51,354 nucleotides of DNA from JBKEDH01 sp047975295 (GCA_047975295.1 JBKEDH010000163.1:1-51354), one strand, 5' to 3'; shown: positions 36,221-46,136, counted from the stretch's first letter. The notes: a model not told the origin generated them from the letters alone. Numbers and translations are program-made.

Positions 36221-38656
36221 ATGTACAATATGCGATATTTAAGTTTTTTCTTTTTGGTACTTATTCTTTCGTGTACCGGTTCCAAACAGGTTACGCTTGT
36301 TGTCAATCAGGCACAGCCACGGCATGCTTATGGTGCGCAAAAACTTCAAGAAGCCCTAATCCAGAGTGGGTATCGGGTACAGTTGGTATCGACAATACCC
36401 GAAAATAAGCGTAATTCTATAATTGTTGTTTCCGAAGACAGTACAAACCATAAAAAGGAAGGGTTTAAAATAAATACTATCAATAATGTTATTTACATAA
36501 AAGGAGCCGATGCTTCCGGTACTTTATATGGTGCGCTTGAAATTGCAGATCAAATTTCCGAAACAAAAACGCTTCCTTCTCAAATCAATATGGAGGACAG
36601 TCCAGAGATGGTGTTACGGGGTACGGTAATAGGCGTCCAAAAAATGGAATACCTGCCGGGACGTACCGTTTACGAATATCCTTATACACCCGAGAATTTT
36701 CCATGGTTTTACGATAAAGCACTTTGGATTAAGTATTTGGATATGATGGTTGATAACCGTTACAATTCACTTTATCTTTGGAACGGACATCCGTTTGCAT
36801 CGTTGGTGAAATTGGAAGATTATCCCTTTGCTGTTGAGGTAAGTGACGAAGATTTTAAAAAGAACGAAGAAATTTTCAAATTTATAACCGAAGAAGCTAA
36901 TAAGCGGGGTATTTGGGTTATTCAAATGTTTTATAATATTTTGGTGTCCAAGCCTTTTGCCGAACACTACAATATAAAGACCCAAGACCGATCAAGACCC
37001 ATAATACCCATAATTTCCGATTATACCAAAAAATCGATTACTGCCTTTATAGAAAAATACCCAAATGTTGGTTTACTGACCACTTTGGGAGAAGCCATGA
37101 ATACAGTTGAAGACGATGTAGAATGGTTTACACAGGTTATTATCCCAGGGGTACAAGATGGGTTGAAAGCTTTAGGCGAAACTAACGAGCCGCCAATTAT
37201 TCTCAGGGGCCATGATACCGATGCGCCTTTGGTTATGCAAAAAGCATTACCGTTATATAAAAATCTATACACCATGAATAAGTATAATGGCGAGTCGTTA
37301 ACTACTTATCAGCCCCGTGGCCCTTGGGCAGAAACACATAGACAGTTAAGCCAGGCCGGATCAACACATATTTCTAATATTCATATTTTGGCCAATTTAG
37401 AGCCTTTTAGATATGGCTCGCCCGATTTTATTCAAAAAAGTGTTTTGGCCATGCACCAAGTCCATGGTGCTAATGCTTTGCATTTGTTTCCGCAAACATC
37501 ATATTGGGACTGGCCTTATGCTCCAGATAAAACCGAATCCCGTTTGTTGGAAATGGATCGTGATTGGATCTGGTATAAAGCTTGGGCACGATATGCATGG
37601 AGTAGTAAAAGGAACAGGAGTGGAGAAATCGATTTTTGGAAACATCAATTAAATACAAAGTACGGAGCGGATTCGGGCAAAGACATTTTAAAAGCTTATG
37701 AAGAGGTGGGGGAAATAGCGCCTAAAACCCTACGCCGTTTTGGTATTACCGAAGGCAATAGGCAAACTTTACTGCTGGGCATGTTCGTAAGCCAGTTGGT
37801 AAACCCTTATAAGTGGCGTGTATATCCTGGATTTCACGAATCTTGTGGGCCCGTTGGAGAAATCCTTTTGGAGTATGCCAAAAAAGAATGGGAACAACAA
37901 CCGCACATTGGCGAAACACCTTTGCAGGTTATTAACGAAATAGTGCAACATGGCAAACAAGCTGTAGCTGCTATCGATAAAGCTGAGCCACAAGTAACCA
38001 AAGAAAAAAACGAATTCCAACGTTTAAAAAATGATATATATTGCTATAATATTTTTGCCAATTTCTTTTCGGAAAAAGTAAAAGCTGCCATGTTGGTACT
38101 GCGCTATGGCTATTCCAACAATATTGCCGATTTGGATAATGCGCTACCCCATATAGAAAAAAGCGTATCCCTTTACCAAGAACTGGTAAGCCGCACAAAA
38201 GATACGTATTTGTACGCAAATAGTATGCAAACGTCACAGCGTAGAATTCCTATTGGTGGCGACGACGGAAAAAATAAAACATGGGAAGAATTATTACCAC
38301 ATTACGAACGGGAATTGGCTAATTTTAAGCGAAATATAGAAAGATTGAAAGCTTCAAAGGACGGAAAAATAGAAAGACAGGAAGGTAGCCCTTGGCAACT
38401 TGCCAAGGTTACGTTGCTTTCTAAAAATAAAGGCGTTTATCCAATAAAAAAAGGGATAAGAGTTTATGATATTCCAGAATCTGAAATTGTGGAAATAGCT
38501 CCCGAACTGAAAAATCTAAAAGGAATTTCTTTTATTGCCGACATCCAAAATGCAGAAGGGACACATCTTAAATTTAAAAACGATAAACCTGTAAAATTAT
38601 TGGTAGGTTACTTTAATACCGACCAAAAACGTTTTCTGTTTCCGCCAAGTTTGTAA
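36221..38656 (+). CDS. GH67N-type TIM-barrel glycosidase, interrupted by in-frame stop
   Basis: This predicted lipoprotein (lipid C18 by the first ATG, VLILSC) ends at residue 811. An N-terminal GH67N-like domain (about 25-115; ADASGTLYGALEIADQI) is followed by a TIM barrel (about 140-480; GQ-type strands LWIKYLDMMVDNRYNSLYLWNG, LLTTLGEAMN, IILRGHDTDAP) and a helical region. The nearest annotations I recall are alpha-glucuronidase or alpha-galacturonidase-like proteins, so a side-chain uronidase is plausible. The stop TAA at 38654-38656 falls inside the C-terminal beta-sandwich. The same frame then continues for 81 sense codons beginning TNAAGNTRGEAEV. The missing tail should destabilise the fold, unless the stop is read through or is a sequencing error. 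The start could also be the second ATG at 36230. Confidence 0.8.
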   Translation: MYNMRYLSFFFLVLILSCTGSKQVTLVVNQAQPRHAYGAQKLQEALIQSGYRVQLVSTIPENKRNSIIVVSEDSTNHKKEGFKINTINNVIYIKGADASGTLYGALEIADQISETKTLPSQINMEDSPEMVLRGTVIGVQKMEYLPGRTVYEYPYTPENFPWFYDKALWIKYLDMMVDNRYNSLYLWNGHPFASLVKLEDYPFAVEVSDEDFKKNEEIFKFITEEANKRGIWVIQMFYNILVSKPFAEHYNIKTQDRSRPIIPIISDYTKKSITAFIEKYPNVGLLTTLGEAMNTVEDDVEWFTQVIIPGVQDGLKALGETNEPPIILRGHDTDAPLVMQKALPLYKNLYTMNKYNGESLTTYQPRGPWAETHRQLSQAGSTHISNIHILANLEPFRYGSPDFIQKSVLAMHQVHGANALHLFPQTSYWDWPYAPDKTESRLLEMDRDWIWYKAWARYAWSSKRNRSGEIDFWKHQLNTKYGADSGKDILKAYEEVGEIAPKTLRRFGITEGNRQTLLLGMFVSQLVNPYKWRVYPGFHESCGPVGEILLEYAKKEWEQQPHIGETPLQVINEIVQHGKQAVAAIDKAEPQVTKEKNEFQRLKNDIYCYNIFANFFSEKVKAAMLVLRYGYSNNIADLDNALPHIEKSVSLYQELVSRTKDTYLYANSMQTSQRRIPIGGDDGKNKTWEELLPHYERELANFKRNIERLKASKDGKIERQEGSPWQLAKVTLLSKNKGVYPIKKGIRVYDIPESEIVEIAPELKNLKGISFIADIQNAEGTHLKFKNDKPVKLLVGYFNTDQKRFLFPPSL

Positions 38657-38902
38657 ACCAATGCCGCAGGGAATACCCGTGGTGAGGCCGAGGTTATTTT
38701 GGCAAATGCCATTAAATTGAGCGGTATGCCAAGAGTGAATATACACACCTATACTTTCAGATCCGGACAAAACGAATTGGTGTTGGGCAAAGGAAAGGTA
38801 ATGGTATTAGGGTTTGTCGATGCCAATCAAGAAATGGTTTCCAGAGATGTAGGCTTGATTAATAAAGATGAAAAAGAAGCGGTTGATTGGTTATTCTATT
38901 AA
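38657..38902 (+). pseudogene. Detached 3' tail of the GH67N-type gene
   Basis: These 81 codons plus stop are in the same frame as the upstream gene and continue its C-terminal beta-sandwich without any shift (NIHTYTFRSGQNELVLGKGK, VMVLGFVDANQEM). Changing one base (TAA to GAA at 38654) would restore an 893-residue protein reading PSLETNA. The apparent TTG start at 38699 within this tail is not a separate gene, because there is no ribosome site or independent domain. The restored stop is 38900-38902, one base before the next gene's ATG. Confidence 0.85.
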
Positions 38903-38903
38903 T

Positions 38904-41900
38904 ATGAGGTATACTGGATATTTAATATGGATTGTTGTATTAGGGTTTTTATCCTGTAAAACCAATGATAATATAGCAGATGTTAGAACTGTTGTTAGTT
39001 TGGATAACGATTGGGTAACTGTAGTTTTAGATAGTTTACCCCTTGCCGAAAATGACTTTGTAAAACAGACTTCTATTGACAGCTCGTGGAAACAAGTCAA
39101 TGTACCCCATAACTGGGACCAATACTATGGCTATCGCCGAATGAAACATGGCAATTTGCACGGTACGGCTTGGTACAAAAAAACGTTGGTGCTTGATAAT
39201 AAAAATTTACAAAAGCAACATTTTTTGTTTTTTGAAGGGGTAGGATCGTATGCTACCGTTTGGGTAAACGGTATAAAGGTAGGTGAACATAAAGGCGGCC
39301 GTACAACCTTTACGTTAAATATTACGAAAGCGGTACGTTTTAATACTGAAAACACCATTGTTGTAAAGGCAGAGCATCCTGCATTTATAGCCGACCTGCC
39401 ATGGGTTTGTGGTGGCTGCTCGGGCGAATGGGGCTTTTCCGAAGGTTCTCAACCTATGGGTATTTTTAGGCCTGTTTCGTTAATAGTTACCAACAACATA
39501 AAAATAGAACCTTTTGGTGTACATATTTGGAATGATGATCAAACTAATAAAAAAAATGCACTACTCCATGTTTCCACCGAAGTAAAAAATTATGGTAATT
39601 TATCTAAAACTATAAGGGTTGAAAATACGTTGTTGAATCATAAAGGTAGTAAATTAACATCGGTTGAGACAGTAATTGAAAATTTTTCCGGTTTAAAAGA
39701 AATAAAACAGATACTGCCCAAAATTCCAAATCCAAAATTATGGTCGCCGCAACACCCTTATTTATATCGGCTTTCAACAAAAATTTACGAAAATGGAAAA
39801 TTAATAGATACAATAACTACGCCATACGGTATCCGTTGGGTAAGTTGGCCCGTAAATAGGGAAGGTAGTGATAACCGTTTCTTTTTAAACGATGAGCCTG
39901 TGTTTATAAATGGTACTTGCGACTACGAACATTTAATAGGGAAAAGCCATTCGTTTTCGCACGAAGAAATTGAGGCCCGCATAGAAAAATTTAAAGCAGC
40001 AGGATATAATGCCTTTAGGGAAGGTCATCAACCCCACAACCTAAAATATCAGGAACTTTTGGATAAAGAAGGCATTTTGTTTTGGAGCCAGTTTTCGGCA
40101 CATATTTGGTACGATACACCCGAGTTTAAAAATAACTTTAAAGTTTTATTGAAAGAGTGGATTAAAGAACGTCGTAACAATCCGTCTATTGTTATGTGGG
40201 GCTTGCAAAATGAAAGTACCATCCCAAAAGAATTTGCCAAAGAATGTACGGCACTTATTAGGGGATTAGATCCTATTTCGGCCAAGCAGCGTATCGTAAC
40301 AACGTGTAATGGCGGAGAGGGAACCGATTGGAATGTTATACAAAATTGGTCGGGGACTTATGGTGGCGATCCTTATAATTATGGTAAAGAAATGACTAAG
40401 CAGTTGCTTAATGGCGAGTATGGTGCTTGGCGTTCGGCAGATTTACATACTGAAGGTGAGTTCGACCAAAAAGGTGAGTATAGCGAAAACCGGTTTTCCC
40501 AGCTTATGGAAATAAAAGTACGGGAGGCCGAATCGGTACGTGATAAAATTGTAGGGCAGTACCATTGGCTGTTTTATTCGCACGAAAATCCGGGTCGTAC
40601 CCAAAATGGTGAAGGTTATCGGGATATCGATCGTGTTGGCCCTGTAAATTACAAAGGTGTTTTTACTATTTGGGGTGAGCCGTTAGATGTTTTTTATATG
40701 TACCGATCCCATTATGTCTCTAAAGAAAAAGAGCCAATGGTTTACATTGTATCGCACTCGTGGCCAAGCCGATGGAACACGGATGGAATAAAAAACGGTA
40801 TCGATATATATTCCAATTGCGATGAGGTTGAATTGTTTAACGATGTGGACAATGTTTCGTTGGGAAGATTAAAACACCCAGGATTTGGACGACATTTTCA
40901 GTGGAACGATGTCGATATAAAATATAATATATTGTATGCTATAGGTTATGTGGATGGTAAACCCGTGGCCAAAGATTGTATTGTTTTAAGTAATCTTCCG
41001 GAAGCGCCTCATTATAAGACTTTGGTTTCGAAAGATAATACGCTTTTAAAACCAAATCCGGATTATCATTATATATATCGGGTAAATAGTGGTGGTGGCG
41101 ATTATACAGATAGCTTTGGCAATACTTGGATGGCCGATGTACATAAAACTGATGGGAATACTTGGGGGTCGTTGTCATGGATCGACGATTTCAAGAATTT
41201 GCCCGCTTTTTATGCCAGTCAGCGAAAAACTTATGATCCTATTTCGGGAACATCCGATTGGGAACTTTTTCAAACATTTCGTTATGGAACGGATAGGTTG
41301 CGATACGAATTTCCTGTGCCCGATGGCGAGTATGTTATAGAGCTGTATTTTAACGAACCGTGGTACGGTACTGGTGGTGGTATGGATTGCAAGGGGTGGC
41401 GTTTGTTTGATGTGGCAGTTAATAACAAAACACATATTGAACATTTGGATATATGGAGTGAAGTAGGGCACGATACGGCCTTGAAAAAAACATTGAATGT
41501 AACAAGTAAAAACGGAAAGATAACTATTTCTTTTCCTAAGACGGTAGCGAGCCAAGCGGTTATATCGGCCATTGCGATTGCCACAAAAAATATAGATGTG
41601 GTACCGGCTGGTCCATCTCCAAAAAACATTCAAGATGTTTTGGTTAACAGCGAGTACGAGATAGGGACTTGGTTGGATATAACCCATAAGCAATATCAAG
41701 ATTCCCAAATACAATTTACACAGTTGCTTCCCGAGCTTTATGGAGCCGATTATTTACGGTTTTCAAAAAAAATAAAAAACGATTTATCAGGTTCATTTGT
41801 ATCGAAGGAAAAAGCAACGGTGTACGCCATTGTCGATGCCAACATAAAATCGTTATATAGTTGGTTAAACGGATATGAACAGGTTGAAGGTGTGGTGAAA

Positions 41901-42428
41901 AACTCGGATGCTACGGTATTTAATGTTTTTAAAAAACAGGTAAAACAAAACGAAAAAATCAATTTTGGAAATTATAAAGAAGGTGCTGTATATACTATGG
42001 CCATAGTCCCCGATTATTCCATGGAAGAACAGGACGATCGTACCATTTTAAAATTAGAAGCCGAAAATGCTATAATCTCGGGATTGGGTGTTAAAAAAGC
42101 GCTCTTTAAAAAGAGCGATTATATTGAGTTTACCGATAATACACCCAATAACATAACGTTTACGGTAAATCCGGGTGTAGCCAATGTATATTTAATGCGC
42201 TTTAGATATATGAATATGTCTGATAAACCAATAAAGGTACGGTTAAAAATAGAGGATGCCAACGGTATTTTACTGCGTAATGAGGATATTGAATTTCCGG
42301 TACAGAGCAATAAATGGAAAATTTTAAATACCACATCAGGAGGGTATATTAATGCCGGGACTTATAAAATACAATTAGAATCCGATAGTATGAAAGACCT
42401 TAGAGTAGAGTCTTTCGAATTTCAATAA
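38904..42428 (+). CDS. GH2-family glycosidase with malectin-like and C-terminal binding domains
   Basis: This lipoprotein (lipid C18, VLGFLSC) of 1174 residues starts at ATG 38904. An ATG at 38868 in the same frame would put 12 charged residues before the signal and overlaps the tail of the previous gene. Domains are: a jelly roll (about 30-195), an immunoglobulin-like domain, a GH2 TIM barrel (about 315-600; acid/base E437 in WGLQNEST, nucleophile E505 in LLNGEYGAW), beta-sandwich domains of the DUF4982 type (about 640-710), a malectin-like domain (about 725-880; YRVNSGGGDYTDSFGNTWMAD), and a C-terminal CBM-like beta-sandwich (about 1040-1174; LKLEAENAIISG). Likely activities are beta-galactosidase, beta-glucuronidase or alpha-L-arabinopyranosidase. 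The extra binding domains suggest attachment to a polymer. Confidence 0.88.
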   Translation: MRYTGYLIWIVVLGFLSCKTNDNIADVRTVVSLDNDWVTVVLDSLPLAENDFVKQTSIDSSWKQVNVPHNWDQYYGYRRMKHGNLHGTAWYKKTLVLDNKNLQKQHFLFFEGVGSYATVWVNGIKVGEHKGGRTTFTLNITKAVRFNTENTIVVKAEHPAFIADLPWVCGGCSGEWGFSEGSQPMGIFRPVSLIVTNNIKIEPFGVHIWNDDQTNKKNALLHVSTEVKNYGNLSKTIRVENTLLNHKGSKLTSVETVIENFSGLKEIKQILPKIPNPKLWSPQHPYLYRLSTKIYENGKLIDTITTPYGIRWVSWPVNREGSDNRFFLNDEPVFINGTCDYEHLIGKSHSFSHEEIEARIEKFKAAGYNAFREGHQPHNLKYQELLDKEGILFWSQFSAHIWYDTPEFKNNFKVLLKEWIKERRNNPSIVMWGLQNESTIPKEFAKECTALIRGLDPISAKQRIVTTCNGGEGTDWNVIQNWSGTYGGDPYNYGKEMTKQLLNGEYGAWRSADLHTEGEFDQKGEYSENRFSQLMEIKVREAESVRDKIVGQYHWLFYSHENPGRTQNGEGYRDIDRVGPVNYKGVFTIWGEPLDVFYMYRSHYVSKEKEPMVYIVSHSWPSRWNTDGIKNGIDIYSNCDEVELFNDVDNVSLGRLKHPGFGRHFQWNDVDIKYNILYAIGYVDGKPVAKDCIVLSNLPEAPHYKTLVSKDNTLLKPNPDYHYIYRVNSGGGDYTDSFGNTWMADVHKTDGNTWGSLSWIDDFKNLPAFYASQRKTYDPISGTSDWELFQTFRYGTDRLRYEFPVPDGEYVIELYFNEPWYGTGGGMDCKGWRLFDVAVNNKTHIEHLDIWSEVGHDTALKKTLNVTSKNGKITISFPKTVASQAVISAIAIATKNIDVVPAGPSPKNIQDVLVNSEYEIGTWLDITHKQYQDSQIQFTQLLPELYGADYLRFSKKIKNDLSGSFVSKEKATVYAIVDANIKSLYSWLNGYEQVEGVVKNSDATVFNVFKKQVKQNEKINFGNYKEGAVYTMAIVPDYSMEEQDDRTILKLEAENAIISGLGVKKALFKKSDYIEFTDNTPNNITFTVNPGVANVYLMRFRYMNMSDKPIKVRLKIEDANGILLRNEDIEFPVQSNKWKILNTTSGGYINAGTYKIQLESDSMKDLRVESFEFQ

Positions 42429-42589
42429 GAACTCTCATTTAAATTGTTTTGAATTGAAAATTAGATGTGGAAAGTTTTTTTGAGTTGTATGAGCTACGGG
42501 AAAAAAGATAAAAAATGGATAAAAAAGCTATAATTTTTTAGTCAGTTGAAAAAGTTTAAAATGAGTTCTAACCTAAAAAAATAATTTGT

Positions 42590-45004
42590 ATGGGGCGTTT
42601 GTTATTATTGTTTTATGTTTTTATAATATTTTCGGGGTGCAATTCGTTCGAACCAAAAGATAGTCGTATTGTTGAAGACTTCAATTTCGATTGGCAATTT
42701 AAGTTGGGCGATTATCCACAGGCAAAGGACACCTTATATGACGGTTCCGATTGGCAAACGCTTAATTTACCGCACGACTGGAGTATAGAAGGCGAGTTTA
42801 GTGAAGATAATCCGGCGAAACCGGAAGGAGGGGCACTACCTACGGGAATGGGATGGTATCGAAAAACATTCAAATTGCCCGAAAGTTGGAAAGATAAATC
42901 GATTTCGATCGAGTTCGATGGTATTTATCGTAACAGTGAGGTTTGGGTTAATGGTAATTATCTAGGCAAACGGCCTTACGGTTATATATCCTTTGTTTAC
43001 AATTTAAGCCGATTCCTTCATTTCGGAAGCCAACAAAATCTTATTGCAGTTAAAGTCGATAACAGCCAACAACCCAATTCGCGTTGGTACACGGGGTCGG
43101 GTATTTATAGGAATGTCCGTTTGGTGGCAGTCAACAATCTACACGTAGCACATTGGGGAACCTATGTAACAACCCCCAAAGTATTAAACGAAAAAGCATT
43201 GGTCAATTTAGAGGTTACACTTCAAAATGAAACCCAAACCGAAAAACAATATAAGCTGGAAAGTGTTATTTTAAATGCATTAGGCGTTCAGGTTGCCCAA
43301 GCTTCTTCCGAAGATAAAATAAGTCCAGATACATCAAAAGTAAGTAATCAAGAATTTGAAGTTGTGGATCCCATTTTATGGGATACAAAAAATCCGTACC
43401 TCTATACTGTCGAAACTAAGGTTTTCGAAGGGAATAAATTAATAGACAGTTATAAGACGCCATTAGGCATACGCTATTTTAATTTTGATGCCGAAACGGG
43501 ATTTTCGCTTAATGGTGTTCCTACAAAAATACATGGAGTCTGTTTGCACCATGATAATGGTGCATTGGGTGCCGTTGCCAATAAAGAAGCTATTAAGCGT
43601 AAGTTGGAAATTATGAAAAGTATGGGTGCAAATGCTGTTAGGGTGTCACATAATCCGTCGTCGGTAGAACTATTGCAACTGTGCGATAAAATGGGACTTA
43701 TTGTCCAGGTTGAAGCTTTTGATGTTTGGAAAAAAAGGAAAGTGAAATTCGATTATAATGTGGAATGGAACGATTGGTATAAAAAAGATTTACAGGATTT
43801 TGTAAAGCGGGACAGAAACCACCCGTCCGTAGTAATGTGGAGTATAGGCAATGAAATTCGTGAGCAATTTGATAGTACAGGTATTGCCATAACCAAAGAA
43901 TTGGTAGGTATTGTTAAGGCTCTGGATAAAACCCGTCCCGTTACCTGTGCACTTACCGAAAATGTTCCGGAGAAAAACTATATCTATCGGTCTGGAGCTC
44001 TTGATGTATTGGGTTTTAATTATAAACACACCGATTATTACGATTTTCCAAAGAAATTTAAAGGTGAAAAGATAATTGCATCCGAGAGTGTGTCGGCATT
44101 AGAGACACGTGGCCATTACGATTTGTCTTCCCATGAGGTAAAACGCTGGCCACCGGCACATAACGAACCTTTTGATGGCAATGAAGATTTAACCGTTTCG
44201 GCTTACGATCAAGTGTCGGCATATTGGGGGGCTACACACGAAGAAAATTGGAAAACCATTAAGGAACTGGATTATATAGCAGGAACATTTATTTGGACAG
44301 GTTTCGATTATTTGGGCGAACCTATTCCGTATCCGTATCCGGCACGAAGTTCGTATTTTGGTATTGTCGATTTGGCTGGATTTCCCAAAGATGTGTACTA
44401 CATGTACCAAAGTGAATGGAGCGATAAGGATGTTTTACATGTATTTCCACACTGGAATTGGCAAATGGGGCAAACAGTCGATGTTTGGGCATATTACAAT
44501 AATGCCGATGAGGTCGAACTGTTTTTAAATGGCAAATCGCTTGGTAAAAAATCAAAACAGAATAACGATTTACATGTTATGTGGCGCGTTAAATACCAAC
44601 CTGGTACGTTAAAGGCCGTATCCAGAAAAGAGGGTAATGTTGTTTTGGAAAAGGAAATACATACGGCAGGCAAAGTAGCACAATTGGCTTTAAAACCACA
44701 TAAGGAAGCTATTGAAAATAATAATTACGATTTGGTATATATAACGGTCGATATTTTAGATAACGATGGAAATTTAGTACCAAAAGCCGACAATAAAATC
44801 AATTTTAAAGTATTGGGTGGCGGTAAGTTGGTCGGTGTCGATAACGGCTATCAAGCCAGTTTAGAATCGTTTAAAGTTAATTATAGAAAAGCTTACAACG
44901 GAAAATGTTTAGCCATTATCCAATCCAATGGAACGGCCGAAGATATTTTACTGGAAGCTTCAACTGGAGATATAAACGCTTCTGTAACCATAAAAGCCAA
45001 GTAA
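42590..45004 (+). CDS. GH2-family beta-galactosidase-type lipoprotein
   Basis: This lipoprotein (lipid C17, IFSGC) of 804 residues has classic GH2 order: jelly-roll (about 25-180; NLPHDWSIEGEFSEDNP, GSGIYRNVRLV), an immunoglobulin-like domain, a TIM barrel (about 300-600), and then DUF4982-type beta domains (about 630-804). Acid/base is E422 in SIGNEIRE, and the nucleophile is E499 in IIASES. HDWS and GMGWYRK are typical of the LacZ-like lipoproteins common in Bacteroidota PULs. Beta-galactosidase is the default call, but alpha-L-arabinopyranosidase or beta-glucuronidase activity cannot be excluded. It lies 161 bases after the previous GH2, a wider gap than elsewhere in the operon, but I found no clear promoter or terminator there. 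Confidence 0.92.
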   Translation: MGRLLLLFYVFIIFSGCNSFEPKDSRIVEDFNFDWQFKLGDYPQAKDTLYDGSDWQTLNLPHDWSIEGEFSEDNPAKPEGGALPTGMGWYRKTFKLPESWKDKSISIEFDGIYRNSEVWVNGNYLGKRPYGYISFVYNLSRFLHFGSQQNLIAVKVDNSQQPNSRWYTGSGIYRNVRLVAVNNLHVAHWGTYVTTPKVLNEKALVNLEVTLQNETQTEKQYKLESVILNALGVQVAQASSEDKISPDTSKVSNQEFEVVDPILWDTKNPYLYTVETKVFEGNKLIDSYKTPLGIRYFNFDAETGFSLNGVPTKIHGVCLHHDNGALGAVANKEAIKRKLEIMKSMGANAVRVSHNPSSVELLQLCDKMGLIVQVEAFDVWKKRKVKFDYNVEWNDWYKKDLQDFVKRDRNHPSVVMWSIGNEIREQFDSTGIAITKELVGIVKALDKTRPVTCALTENVPEKNYIYRSGALDVLGFNYKHTDYYDFPKKFKGEKIIASESVSALETRGHYDLSSHEVKRWPPAHNEPFDGNEDLTVSAYDQVSAYWGATHEENWKTIKELDYIAGTFIWTGFDYLGEPIPYPYPARSSYFGIVDLAGFPKDVYYMYQSEWSDKDVLHVFPHWNWQMGQTVDVWAYYNNADEVELFLNGKSLGKKSKQNNDLHVMWRVKYQPGTLKAVSRKEGNVVLEKEIHTAGKVAQLALKPHKEAIENNNYDLVYITVDILDNDGNLVPKADNKINFKVLGGGKLVGVDNGYQASLESFKVNYRKAYNGKCLAIIQSNGTAEDILLEASTGDINASVTIKAK

Positions 45005-45063
45005 AAGTTAACATATAGAAATGAGCCATAACAAAAGGATATTAATAAAAATAGTCAGCGTTG

Positions 45064-45104
45064 GATTTTGGTTATTTTTACAGATATTTTTAAAACCTAA
45101 AATC
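45064..45104 (+). terminator. Imperfect inverted repeat before the catabolic cassette
   Basis: GATTTTGGTT and AACCTAAAATC pair with one bulged base around a roughly 20-base loop, without a T-tract. It lies between the last GH2 and the dehydrogenase and could be a weak terminator or an operator separating the exported-enzyme genes from the catabolic genes. Confidence 0.3.
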
Positions 45105-45128
45105 AAATTTTAACTTAAATTTATTCGT

Positions 45129-46136
45129 GTGAAATATATTATTTGCGAACAGCCAAACAAATTTACCTTAAAGGAAAAAGACGAACCTATAAGGGCAGCG
45201 AATGAAGCTTTAATAAAAATACACCGAGTGGGTATTTGTGGAACCGATTTACACGCTTACTCTGGAAATCAAGCTTTCTTTACCTACCCTCGTATTCTGG
45301 GACACGAACTGGCTGCCGAAATTCTTGAAATAGAAGATAATCCTCAAAAGTTAAAGCAGGGCGATAAGGTTATTGTTATGCCTTATGTAAGTTGTGGTAC
45401 TTGTGTGGCTTGTTGTCAAGATAAAACCAATTGTTGTAGTAATATTAAGGTCTTGGGTGTACATGCCGATGGAGGTATGCAGGAACGGTTCGTTATTAGA
45501 ACAGATTTATTGATTCCTGCTGGAGATCTGTCGTACAACGAAATGGCTATTGTCGAGCCACTTGCTATTGGTGCACACGCTATAAGAAGAGCCAATATTC
45601 TAAAAGGAGAAATCGTTGTGGTGGTGGGATGCGGTCCCATAGGTATCGGTTTAATTAAACAGGCACAGATAAAAGGAGCTCATGTTATTGCTTTGGATGT
45701 CGATGAAATGCGATTGGAATTTGTTAAGCGGGAAATAGGCGTTACGAATACTGTAAAAGTTTCGGAAACTACTGTAAATGAGGTTGCAGAAATAACTAAG
45801 GGTGATATGGCAACCGCTGTTTTCGATTGTACCGGAAATAAACGTGCCTTGGAAAAAGGCGTCGATTATATGGCTCATGGCGGACGTTATATTTTGGTAG
45901 GTTTATCTAAAGAAAATTTGGTGTTTTCCCACCCGGCAATACATGCTAAAGAATCTACTATAATGTGTAGTAGGAATGCTACTTTAGAAGATTTTAATTT
46001 TGTAATAAACCATTTAAATCAATTTCCTACTCAAGCATTTGTAACTCATCAAGTACAATTTACCGATATGATAGCCCATTTTGACTCTTGGTTGGATCCC
46101 GAAACAAAAGTTATTAAGGCAATGGTTCACTTTTAG
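45129..46136 (+). CDS. Zinc alcohol dehydrogenase, L-galactonate-dehydrogenase (LgoD)-like
   Basis: This cytoplasmic medium-chain dehydrogenase (335 residues) has a GTG start (45129). The catalytic zinc ligands are C37 (VGICGTD), H59-E60 (GHE) and E143. The structural zinc site is C89, C92, C95 and C103, and the nucleotide loop is GCGPIG (167-172). Segments such as NEALIKI, VGICGTDLHAYSGN, LGVHADGG and CSRNATLEDF closely resemble E. coli LgoD as I remember it, which oxidises L-galactonate to D-tagaturonate. In this cassette it may act on L-galactonate from RG-II L-galactose. Alternatively it may be the dehydrogenase that oxidises a 2-keto-3-deoxy sugar acid in the L-fucose or L-rhamnose route. 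The first gene of the catabolic block, it follows the GH2 by 124 bases. Confidence 0.85.
   Translation: MKYIICEQPNKFTLKEKDEPIRAANEALIKIHRVGICGTDLHAYSGNQAFFTYPRILGHELAAEILEIEDNPQKLKQGDKVIVMPYVSCGTCVACCQDKTNCCSNIKVLGVHADGGMQERFVIRTDLLIPAGDLSYNEMAIVEPLAIGAHAIRRANILKGEIVVVVGCGPIGIGLIKQAQIKGAHVIALDVDEMRLEFVKREIGVTNTVKVSETTVNEVAEITKGDMATAVFDCTGNKRALEKGVDYMAHGGRYILVGLSKENLVFSHPAIHAKESTIMCSRNATLEDFNFVINHLNQFPTQAFVTHQVQFTDMIAHFDSWLDPETKVIKAMVHF

Noticed and set aside
38699..38902. Short ORF starting at TTG as a separate 67-residue gene
   Set aside because: It is in the same frame as the upstream gene, continues its C-terminal domain and has no own ribosome site. It is the tail left after the TAA at 38654.
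38868..38903. Earlier ATG (38868) for the large GH2 gene
   Set aside because: It would overlap the previous gene's tail and place 12 charged residues before a normal lipoprotein signal. ATG 38904 is better.
41175..41714. Antisense 179-residue ORF
   Set aside because: It lies opposite the GH2 coding frame, has no recognisable domain and no upstream ribosome site. It is a shadow frame.
42429..42589. Promoter before the second GH2
   Set aside because: TAATTTG near 42583 recalls the -7 box but lies against the start codon and has no suitable -33 element.
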